Below, piece after piece: positions 13,752 to 20,265 of a DNA stretch of 20,265 nt. Position 1 is the first letter of the stretch; each line of letters starts with the position of its first letter. The DNA comes from Solobacterium sp. Its GTDB lineage: Bacteria > Bacillota_I > Bacilli_A > Erysipelotrichales > Erysipelotrichaceae. The stretch covers positions 1 through 20,265 of the forward strand of contig JAFYGX010000005.1 in NCBI GenBank assembly GCA_017543025.1. The letters are read 5' to 3'. The position numbers were made by a program, and so were the translations under genes. The notes below the pieces were generated by a model. That model ran no database searches and was not told the DNA's origin. It saw only the letters and a list, made by a program, of their open reading frames with translations.

Positions 13752-14786
13752 ATGACAAACGAAAGACCAAGACCGAAAAATAGAACCAGATCAACGTCAT
13801 CGAGATCACGGAAAAAACGCGGTGGAATGCCCATTCTGGTATTAGTGCTGCTCTGTCTTCTCACGTCGCTGATCGTATTGCTTACAACGCTATATTTCTA
13901 TAATAAGGAAAAATATGCCGGTGAGGCAGTCGCTTACAGCAGAGAACAGATCCGCGATCTTGATGTGGATTCTGTTGATTATAAGATCGCACGTCTCTTC
14001 TACTCCGAAGAAGAACTGCGCAATATTCGCCAGAATACCGTTTCCATCAATGAAACAGCCCAGACAGAAGACGGTACAGCGGAAGTGAAAGACCTTGAGA
14101 TCGTTCCGATCTACGGGACAACCTATGAAGGATATATGATGCTGATACATAATCCGGCTGATATTTCCGTTGCGGTCAATCCGTATCTCGGCACAAGTCA
14201 GTCTGCGCCTTCTCTGGATGAATATGTTGAGATGTATCATGCGCTTGCCGGCATCAACGGCGGCGGCTTCCAGGATGACGGCGGGCATGGAAACGGATCG
14301 ATTCCGCAGGGAATTGTTATCCATGAAGGAAAGCTGGTATACGGCAACCCGGATGTTTATCTCGGTATCGTAGGCATCACGAAGGACGGCGAATTGTTCT
14401 GTGCAGATGCGACCGGAAATGAATGCCTGGAATGGGGTCTTCAGGAAGCGGTCACGTTCGGTCCGGTGTTCATCAATAACTATCAGGTCGTATTCCGGCC
14501 GGGAACCGACAATCTGGCTATGCTCAACCCGAGAACAGCGATCGGTCAGAGAAGTGACGGTACCTTCATGCTGCTGGTAATCGACGGCCGCGGCCCGAGC
14601 AGCTTCGGCGCACTGTATGAAGATGTGATCCGGATTTTCCAGGCAAATGATGCGGTCAATGCAGCGAACCTGGACGGAGGCAACTCTTCCGCAATGATGT
14701 ATGACGGAAATTATGTGAACACCCCTGTTTCGATGTACGGTTCCCGTAATCTGCCTACGGTGTTCCTTGTGAAAGGAGATAACTGA
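13752..14786 (+). CDS. Membrane-anchored phosphodiester glycosidase (NAGPA domain)
   Basis: This 344-residue protein starts with a basic cytoplasmic tail (RPRPKNRTRS...KKRGG, about 1-25) and one membrane anchor at about 27-50, so the rest faces outside. After a spacer of about 100 residues comes the NAGPA (phosphodiester alpha-GlcNAcase-like) domain: AGINGGGFQDDGG (166-178), PQGIVIHEGKLV, MLNPRTAIGQRSDGTFMLLVIDGR (257-280) and NLDGGNSSAMMY (306-317). Bacterial members are thought to cleave sugar-phosphodiester bonds in wall or exopolysaccharide glycans; the substrate here is unknown. The ATG has GGGGG 6 nt upstream. The gene is 1 nt from the next one (TGATATG), so the pair is an operon with shared translation. 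Confidence 0.9.
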   Translation: MTNERPRPKNRTRSTSSRSRKKRGGMPILVLVLLCLLTSLIVLLTTLYFYNKEKYAGEAVAYSREQIRDLDVDSVDYKIARLFYSEEELRNIRQNTVSINETAQTEDGTAEVKDLEIVPIYGTTYEGYMMLIHNPADISVAVNPYLGTSQSAPSLDEYVEMYHALAGINGGGFQDDGGHGNGSIPQGIVIHEGKLVYGNPDVYLGIVGITKDGELFCADATGNECLEWGLQEAVTFGPVFINNYQVVFRPGTDNLAMLNPRTAIGQRSDGTFMLLVIDGRGPSSFGALYEDVIRIFQANDAVNAANLDGGNSSAMMYDGNYVNTPVSMYGSRNLPTVFLVKGDN

Positions 14787-14787
14787 T

Positions 14788-15855
14788 ATGCGGATCAAAA
14801 CAGGACTCGGACTTCTGATTGTCGTAATTCTTGCGGCAGGACTCGGTTTCTGCGGCAAGAACTATGTGGACAGCGCGAAAAAGGAATTTGCCGAGCAGGA
14901 AGCTTCGCTGCCGGAATCCGGTATCTCCTCCTATTTCGCCAGAATCAGAGAAAAGGATTATGACGGAATCTATGATGATTCCATGATCGTAGCACCTCAT
15001 ATCAACTCGAAAGAAGATTATATCGCCAAGCTTCAGAGTATTTATGACGGTGTGGATACGTCCCGGATTCAGTACACCGGACTTGACAACACAGACGGCT
15101 CAAAGGATTACAAGCTGTACTATGACAACCGTTTCCTTGCGACATTAAAGCTGATCAAGGCACCGGACGGAACATGGAAGGGCTCTACAATCTTCAGCGG
15201 AGATCTTGACTACACAATCGAAGTGCCGGCCGGGCTTACGATCAGCGCCAACGGCGTTTCCATCGGCAATGAATATCTGATCAGTGAAAATGCAGTCGCA
15301 TCCAACTTCAGCGGTCTCGATGACACTTCACCTGCACCGCGGGTCAATGTCTATCAGCTGACCAATCTGCTTGGTGCACCGAAGATCGAAGTGGAAGGCC
15401 AGTCCGGCTATACAACGCTCACAGATGTGCTGACCGGAAATATCTTTGTCGGCAAGGAAACATCCGACCCGACGCTTTCGGAAGCGATGATTCATGCGGC
15501 AGAGGTTATTGCGAAGTGGCCTGCACAGGAAGGCAGTCTGTATGAAGTCGGTGCGGTTTCAATTCAGGCGAGCGACTGGTACAAGCGTGTCTCCGGTGTG
15601 CAGAACCAGTGGTTTACTGCTCACGGAACCAGCAGTTTCTCCAACCAGAATGCATTCAATATCATTCAGCAGAGCGATGACTCCATGGTTGGCTACTGCA
15701 CATTTGACTACTACGCTTCCAACGGTGAAGTGGAACGGACATGGAATGTCGGCTATCAGATGACGTTCCTGAATATCGGCGGAACATGGAAGATTGCCGG
15801 CATGGCAGTCGACAATGAACTGAACCCGAACAAGGTGACGCCGCTTCAGGATTAA
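14788..15855 (+). CDS. Exported membrane-anchored protein of unknown function
   Basis: The 355-residue protein begins with an uncleaved-looking signal anchor (MRIKTGLGLLIVVILAAGLGF); the Cys at about 22 lacks a lipobox. Residues about 40-135 (SSYFARIREKDYDGIYDD ... KLYYDNRFLATLKLIK) look like a small alpha+beta NTF2-like region. A beta-rich middle segment follows (YTIEVPAGLTISANGVSIG, which resembles TcaA/YvbJ-type beta modules). The C-terminal part (about 220-345) again looks NTF2-like, ending YQMTFLNIGGTWKIAGM. No catalytic motif is recognised. AAGGAG about 11 nt before the ATG lies inside the upstream gene. The tight link to the NAGPA-domain protein suggests a joint envelope role, which is inference. 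Confidence 0.8.
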   Translation: MRIKTGLGLLIVVILAAGLGFCGKNYVDSAKKEFAEQEASLPESGISSYFARIREKDYDGIYDDSMIVAPHINSKEDYIAKLQSIYDGVDTSRIQYTGLDNTDGSKDYKLYYDNRFLATLKLIKAPDGTWKGSTIFSGDLDYTIEVPAGLTISANGVSIGNEYLISENAVASNFSGLDDTSPAPRVNVYQLTNLLGAPKIEVEGQSGYTTLTDVLTGNIFVGKETSDPTLSEAMIHAAEVIAKWPAQEGSLYEVGAVSIQASDWYKRVSGVQNQWFTAHGTSSFSNQNAFNIIQQSDDSMVGYCTFDYYASNGEVERTWNVGYQMTFLNIGGTWKIAGMAVDNELNPNKVTPLQD

Positions 15856-15870
15856 CTGATATCAACAGGA

Positions 15871-15899
15871 GGATGATGGATGATCCATTGTCCTTTTTT
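15871..15899 (+). terminator. Terminator of the NAGPA/exported-protein operon
   Basis: GGATGATGGA (15871-15880), loop TGA and TCCATTGTCC (15884-15893) form a 10-bp stem with two G-U pairs, followed by six T. It begins 16 nt after the stop codon. Confidence 0.85.
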
Positions 15900-15950
15900 C
15901 TGTCCATCCGAACATATCGGATATCGGGTTGCGCATATGAAGTGTTTCAT

Positions 15951-15977
15951 TTGAATCCGGAAGGATCGTGGTATTAT
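15951..15977 (+). promoter_or_regulatory. Promoter of the GmrSD-like gene
   Basis: TATTAT at 15972-15977 is preceded by TGG, an extended -10. TTGAAT at 15951-15956 (15 nt) or the overlapping TTTGAA (16 nt) serves as -35. A GTG at 15968 falls inside this promoter, so translation from the ATG at 16010 is favoured. Confidence 0.55.
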
Positions 15978-16009
15978 TAACGGGTATTTGTAACGAGGTA
16001 ACCGTATCT

Positions 16010-18597
16010 ATGATGAAACAGCCCGTCCGAACGAATGTTTCGGATTTTATAAAATCGACCATGGGGTCACAGTTTGTGATTCCCGTTTATCAGCGCAATT
16101 ACACCTGGAGCCCGGAAGCGGAGACTGCCAGGTTCATGAATGATATCAATGCTCTGCTGGAAGATAGAAAGGAACCGCATTTTCTCGGCATTCTGATCTA
16201 CAAGGAGTTTGAACGCGGATCCATGTACCGGGAGATCCGGATCGTTGACGGCCAGCAGCGTCTGACCACCTCCTTTCTGTTTCTCGTCTGTCTGAAAAAG
16301 ATCGCGGAAGAGAAGAAAGACATGGAGACCATTGGAATTGTTGATGATTTCTATTTATATAACCGGCACGCTTCCGAGGATATCAAGCTGCGTCTGAAAC
16401 CGACGGTATCGGATGATGACACGTATGAACGCCTGCTGTATGGCGGCAGAAAAGATCTCAGCCGGAAGAACCGGGAAAGCAATATATACCGAAACTATGA
16501 ATATATTTACCAGCGTCTGAAAGAGATGAACCGGAAATACCGTCTGCTGGAAATCCTTGATACACTGAGCAGGCTTGATATTCTTGCGTTTCCGCTGAGC
16601 GAGCAGGATAATTCCCAGCAGATCTTTGAATCGATCAACTCAACGGGAGCTCCGCTGACCTCCGCTGACCTGATTCGAAATTATATTCTGATGAATGATG
16701 CCAGCGATGTGCAGGAGCGGAATTACCGTCTGTACTGGCAGCCGCTGGAACGCTATTTTCCCCAGAGCCGAAAGCTGGAAGAATTCTTCCGAGTATATCT
16801 TGCCGCAAAAACCTACAGCTATCTTCGCAAACAGATGTATACGAGGAGTTCAAGAACTTCTGGAATTCTTCAGAGGCCGCACAGGAAGAGCGGCTTCAGG
16901 AGATCAACCGGTATTGCCGCTATTACCATATGATCTATAACGGGGAGAGCGAGGATCCGGTGATTGAACGCACCCTGAAGGATTACCGGCGGAATGAATC
17001 CCGCATTCCGGCACCGTTTCTGATGGAGATGTTCCGTCTGTATGACGACGAAGTGATCGACGCGAGAACGCTCTGTGCACAGATCCGCCTGATCGACACC
17101 TATCTGACCCGGCGGGCACTGTGCGGAATGGATAACGGTTCGCTGAACCGGTATTTTCCGCAGCTGCTTCGTTCAGTGATGAACAGCTGGAAGAAGAAGC
17201 ACCGCAACATTCATGAGATCACAAAAGTCTTTCTGATCAATTACAACCGCGGCAAATCACTCGCGATGCCGACTGATATGCAGCTGAAAACCCGGCTGCG
17301 GGAAATCAACGCCTATTCGCTCATATGCATCCGCCCGGTGCTCGAGCGGATCGAGCATTTCGGGGCAACTGCAGAGGTGGATACATCTGATCTCAATATT
17401 GAACATATTATGCCGCAGAACCCGAATCCCTGGTGGAAGCGCAACAGCGGTGCGGCAGATGAGGAAGAATATACATTCTATGCAAATCTGATCGGCAATC
17501 TGACGCTCTGTGCGGAATATGACAACACACGGATGGGAAATCAGGATTTTCAGTTCAAAAAGAGCGTGCTGCGCAGGACATTGCATATCCGGATGAACAC
17601 CGAACTTCTGAACCGGGAAACCTGGACGGTGGAAGATATTCTGAAACGGTGTGACCGGCTGGCGAGACAGATCGCTGAGATTTACCCGTATGAAGGCGGA
17701 ACCGACACATCCGGAGATGAGCGGGATGACGATATCATTCTTCTGACCACCTCAAACGTCAATGCACGGGCAGTCTATGTCAATCCTCAGTGCGTGGAGA
17801 TTCTGACCGGTTCCACGATGCGAGCCTACCGGCCGAATGAAATGAAGTCCATGCGCATCCGTTATCAGGATATGAGTGAGAAAGGAATTCTCTTCGAAGA
17901 TGAAAACGGGCAGGCAACCTTTGACAAGAATTTCCGCTTCAGTGATCTGAATACAGCAGCTCAGTTTCTGCTTCATCGCGGAGGAGACAATACTTCGTTC
18001 TGGACAAGAGAAAACGGAACGGTTTTCCTGCAGAAAAAAGAGCCTGCCGTACCGCCGAAAAAACCGGAATCCATCTCCCGCAAAGCTTCTGCAAGAGATG
18101 AAGCAGAAGATACTGCGCATGCAAAAAGGCGGGCTGCAGGACAGAAGCGCATATCAGAAGCTGCTGAGAATGTGACGGAACCGGAAGAAAACAGAACCGA
18201 AGGAAAATCCGCAAAGAAGAAAAAGGCAAAGGGGAAAACAAATACCGCGGCAGCCAGAGCCCAAAAACATCCGGCGAACCGCAGGCACACACAGACAGAA
18301 GCTTCCGCAAAACCGCAGAGCAGACCGAAACGGAAATCTGTTTCCGGCCGTAAGGCAGGGCATAAAAACGAAAACCTGCAGAAAGAGTCTGTGTCAGGGA
18401 CGAATGAGACAGCCGCAGCTGTGGCCGGGGAAGTGAAAACCGGGAAGAAGGAAAAGAAAGCGGAAGTCCGCCGTTATTCCAGACGGCCGGATGCGCATCC
18501 GGGCCTCATGCCTCAGGCACCTGAACCGGCAGATAAAAAACCGGTTTCTGCACCGGGCTTCTTACGGTCGCTCTTTGGCCGCAGAGGCGGGAACTGA
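16010..18597 (+). pseudogene. GmrSD-like type IV restriction protein (DUF262-DUF1524), split by a single-base frameshift
   Basis: The first piece (frame from 16010) is a GmrS/DUF262 domain: IPVYQRNYTWS (24-34), IVDGQQRLTT (78-87, the nucleotide-handling DGQQR motif) and FESINSTGAPLTSADLIRNYIL (206-227). Near 16830 homology leaves this frame after YLRKQ and continues one frame over as DVYEEFKNFW. Restoring one base (CAGGATG for CAGATG) gives one open frame of 862 residues. The second piece holds the DUF1524 HNH-type nuclease: IEHIMPQ (His codon 17404) and NLIGNLTL with later QFKKS. A DUF4357-like segment follows (about 17770-18030), then a Lys/Arg-rich tail of about 180 residues. GAGGTAA lies 8 nt before the ATG. 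Family members cleave modified phage DNA. As read, the nuclease domain is not fused; a natural mutation, phase state or read error are all possible. Confidence 0.85.
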
Positions 18598-19701
18598 GAA
18601 ATCCGGTTCGGACCAAGCATAATACGCTTTATATGTATGAAATGCCGAAGGAACTGCAAATCGCTGCAGTTCTTTTTTGGTGAGCAGAACGCAGTCTTTT
18701 TTATCTTCCAGCTCCTGCGAGCCGACAAGAACTTCATACGCTTTCATATGCCACTCCACATGGGAGAAAATGTGCCTGGAATCCGGCAGTTCAGTGACTT
18801 TAACAGGCGATATGCCATCCTGTTCCAGCCGGCGGATCAAAGCACTGCGGCTGAGCGATTCTTCATACCCCGGAAATTCATATAACCCTCCAAGCAGACC
18901 GCCGGAAGGACGTTTATGGAGCAGAAAGCGCGAGCCGTCGCGGATCACGGTTACGGTACGATGAACAATGGTACGCTCTTTCAAAGGGCTGCGATACGGG
19001 ATGCGGCTGGTGGTCTGATTCAAAAACGCCGCACAGCTGCGGTTCAGCGGGCAGTTCTCGCAATGGGGAGCGCCGCTGGGAACACAGATCAGTGCGCCAA
19101 GTTCCATCCAGGCCTGAGAAAACAGCGATGCCGGAGTGCGGGTATCAGATGCATACTTCTTCTGCAGGGATGCTTTGTGATGATTCAGAAATGTTCTGAA
19201 ACAGTTCTGAATCTCTTCTCTGATCTCAGGCTTCCGGATATCGCGGGCATCATTGAACAGCCTTGCGGCAACCCGAAGCACATTGCCGTCTACTGCGGGT
19301 TCATTCATGCCATAGGCAATGGACGCAATCGCGCCGGCTGTATAAGGACCGATGCCGGGAAGCTTCAGCAGTGCGTTCCGGTCAGAAGGCAATATGCCAT
19401 GATACTGTTTAACAAGGACCTGCGCACATTTCTGAAGATTTCTTGCCCGGCTGTAGTAGCCCATTCCTTCCCACAGCTTCATGAGATCATCTTCGGGGCA
19501 TTCCGCAAGATCCTGAATGGTCGGAAGCTTCTGCCTGAACTGCACGAACCGTTCTTTTACGAACTCAACCCTTGTCTGCTGCAGCATGATCTCGCTGAGC
19601 CATACATCATACGGATCTCCGGTATCCCGCCAGGGAAGATCCCGCCTGTTCGCAAGATACCAGTCCAGCAATGCGCACACATCTGTTAATGAAAGTTCCA
19701 T
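18562..19701 (-). CDS. mutY: A/G-specific adenine DNA glycosylase (MutY)
   Basis: MutY removes adenine mispaired with 8-oxoguanine. The 379-residue protein shows the catalytic glutamate E37 in WLSEIMLQQTRV, WEGMGYYSRARNL (77-89), the helix-hairpin-helix LPGIGPYTAGAIASIAYG (114-131) and the catalytic aspartate D138 in AVDGNVLRV. A [4Fe-4S] ligand set C206, C214, C217, C223 follows. A C-terminal NUDIX-like 8-oxoG recognition domain (about 245-360) has HKRPSGGLLGGLYEFPG and FSHVEWHMKAYEV. The ATG at 19701 has AGGA only 3 nt away, a weak site. The gene converges with the GmrSD-like gene and their ends overlap by 36 nt; no terminator lies between them. Confidence 0.96.
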   Translation of the reverse strand: MELSLTDVCALLDWYLANRRDLPWRDTGDPYDVWLSEIMLQQTRVEFVKERFVQFRQKLPTIQDLAECPEDDLMKLWEGMGYYSRARNLQKCAQVLVKQYHGILPSDRNALLKLPGIGPYTAGAIASIAYGMNEPAVDGNVLRVAARLFNDARDIRKPEIREEIQNCFRTFLNHHKASLQKKYASDTRTPASLFSQAWMELGALICVPSGAPHCENCPLNRSCAAFLNQTTSRIPYRSPLKERTIVHRTVTVIRDGSRFLLHKRPSGGLLGGLYEFPGYEESLSRSALIRRLEQDGISPVKVTELPDSRHIFSHVEWHMKAYEVLVGSQELEDKKDCVLLTKKELQRFAVPSAFHTYKAYYAWSEPDFSVPASAAKERP

Positions 19702-19887
19702 GGTTCCTATTGTAACGGCAGAACGAAAAAGAAACTACCGCTGACACAAACACGATGACATAAGGCAGAAGTGAAGTCTGACTTGCTGTCTCGTGAAGGA
19801 AGATATGCCGGATGGCTATGGAACTCTTATGTCAGAAAGATTCAGTTCGCCTTTGAACATTATGTTCAGGATTGCGCAGATGGGGTC

Positions 19888-19916
19888 TTCTCAAATGAAT
19901 GGTTTTGGAGTAGTAT
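19888..19916 (+). promoter_or_regulatory. Candidate promoter of tRNA-Gly
   Basis: TTCTCA (19888-19893) and TAGTAT (19911-19916) are spaced 17 nt, ending 8 nt before the tRNA. Each box matches consensus at four positions. The rest of 19702-19924 shows no credible gene. Confidence 0.4.
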
Positions 19917-19924
19917 ATGTTCAT

Positions 19925-19995
19925 GCGCCGGTAATTCAATGGCAGAATGTCAGCTTCCCAAGCTGAATACGCGGGTCCGATTCCCGTTCGGCGCT
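19925..19995 (+). tRNA. tRNA-Gly (anticodon CCC)
   Basis: The 71-nt cloverleaf has acceptor GCGCCGG with TCGGCGC (one G-U), anticodon stem TCAGC/GCTGA around loop TTCCCAA giving CCC, T arm GCGGG-TCCGATT-CCCGT, and discriminator T. The 3' CCA is not encoded. It is a single-gene unit with a terminator directly after it. Confidence 0.94.
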
Positions 19996-19998
19996 CTT

Positions 19999-20024
19999 GA
20001 TCACAGTATTGCTGTGATTTTTTT
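19999..20024 (+). terminator. Terminator of tRNA-Gly
   Basis: ATCACAG (20000-20006), loop TATTG and CTGTGAT (20012-20018) form a 7-bp stem running into seven T. Confidence 0.88.
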
Positions 20025-20028
20025 ATGG

Positions 20029-20097
20029 AGTTACAACTTGAAATGTCCCAACGGAAAAAAGTGACAAATGAGTGAGTTGCAACTTGAAATGTCCCAA
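20029..20097. repeat. Pair of 23-bp direct repeats, possible insertion-sequence end remnant
   Basis: Two copies of a 23-bp unit lie at 20029-20051 and 20075-20097. They share CAACTTGAAATGTCCCAA and differ at one base (GTTA versus GTTG). Each is followed, at different distances, by ACGGAAAAA(A/G)GTGA (20051-20064 and 20110-20123). Repeated motifs of this kind are typical of IS21-family ends, but no transposase is visible; the assignment is tentative. Confidence 0.45.
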
Positions 20098-20111
20098 GTC
20101 TGAGTTAAGAC

Positions 20112-20143
20112 GGAAAAAGGTGATTCGTGAATCACCTTTTTTT
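20112..20143. terminator. Strong hairpin terminator, bidirectional in form
   Basis: GAAAAAGGTGATT and AATCACCTTTTTTT surround loop CGTG, giving a stem of about 12 bp with A and T runs on both sides. No complete gene ends here in this window, so it may insulate the downstream gene or be left over from a lost one. Confidence 0.7.
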
Positions 20144-20183
20144 CAGGCTTACATTATCGCGGTGGACATATTTATTTTTGCGA

Positions 20184-20212
20184 TTGAACAGCCGGCAAAT
20201 GCGAGGTACTAT
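20184..20212 (+). promoter_or_regulatory. Promoter for a plus-strand gene beyond the right edge
   Basis: TTGAAC (20184-20189), a 17-nt spacer and TACTAT (20207-20212) form a good sigma-A-type promoter. AAAGGGGGAAAG at 20249-20260 is probably the ribosome site of a gene whose start codon is past the edge. An ATG at 20243 without its own Shine-Dalgarno is the less likely alternative start. Confidence 0.65.
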
Positions 20213-20265
20213 AAAGATATACATCAATCCGAAAAACATAATATGGAAAAAGGGGGAAAGAAGAA

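Noticed and set aside
15867..15899. AGGAGG followed by ATGs, looking like a new gene start
   Set aside because: It is the 5' arm of a 10-bp hairpin with a T run, so it is a terminator; no open frame of use follows.
16805..16813. Run of five A as a programmed -1 slippage site in the GmrSD-like gene
   Set aside because: In the reading frame it gives A AAA ACC, not a canonical X-XXY-YYZ heptamer, and protein similarity appears to hold in the first frame past this point to about 16830.
19771..20064. Plus-strand 97-codon open frame
   Set aside because: It spans the whole tRNA-Gly gene and its terminator and has no ribosome site.

Overview
The window looks like chromosomal DNA of a mid-GC member of the Bacillota. 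Pointers are the strong purine-rich Shine-Dalgarno (SD) sites, classic rho-independent terminators, a Firmicute-style MutY, RarA and c-di-GMP enzymes. The many ATGA or short-overlap gene junctions fit too. An Erysipelotrichales-like origin is a guess from general flavour only. I see no rRNA, prophage, intact insertion sequence or CRISPR array.

Layout. Positions 1-2802 (minus strand): a cut-off pRiA4b ORF-3-like gene, the AAA+ ATPase gene rarA, and a membrane diguanylate cyclase. After a terminator (2875-2900, minus) comes a tightly packed minus-strand glycosylation operon, read from 6547 down to 2908. Its order is a polyprenyl-phosphate GT2 glycosyltransferase, a DegT-type sugar aminotransferase, an FdtA/WxcM-like sugar ketoisomerase, and a multi-span GT-C-like membrane glycosyltransferase. 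Together they look like a Gtr-type route that makes a 3-amino-3,6-dideoxyhexose and moves it on a lipid carrier to an extracellular acceptor. The dTDP-sugar supply genes must lie elsewhere. Upstream at 6665-8542 is a membrane-anchored glycerophosphodiester phosphodiesterase.

The most interesting part is 8863-10263 (plus strand). It is a two-gene operon with its own 10-bp-stem terminator. Gene 1 has an N-terminal CARF-like Rossmann region and a C-terminal HEPN-like RNase motif (R292-X4-H297 in the numbering that begins at the GTG at 8830). Gene 2 is a 141-residue minimal Cas10-like palm polymerase (mCpol). No Cas genes or array are nearby, so this looks like a CRISPR-independent nucleotide-signal defence module. 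It is related to the recently described mCpol/Panoptes systems but has a HEPN ribonuclease-like effector.

Positions 10874-13297 encode a membrane HD-GYP c-di-GMP phosphodiesterase with an unusual duplicated beta-rich C-terminal module. Next are a minus-strand tRNA-Glu/tRNA-Trp unit with promoter and terminator, and a plus-strand pair made of a membrane-anchored NAGPA-type phosphodiester glycosidase and an unrecognised exported protein. Positions 16010-18597 hold a GmrSD-like (DUF262-DUF1524) type IV restriction gene broken by one apparent single-base deletion near 16830. It has a DUF4357-like region and a long basic tail. mutY converges on it (18562-19701). The right end carries tRNA-Gly(CCC) with its terminator, a 23-bp direct repeat pair that may be the remains of an insertion-sequence end, another terminator, and a good promoter for a gene beyond the window.
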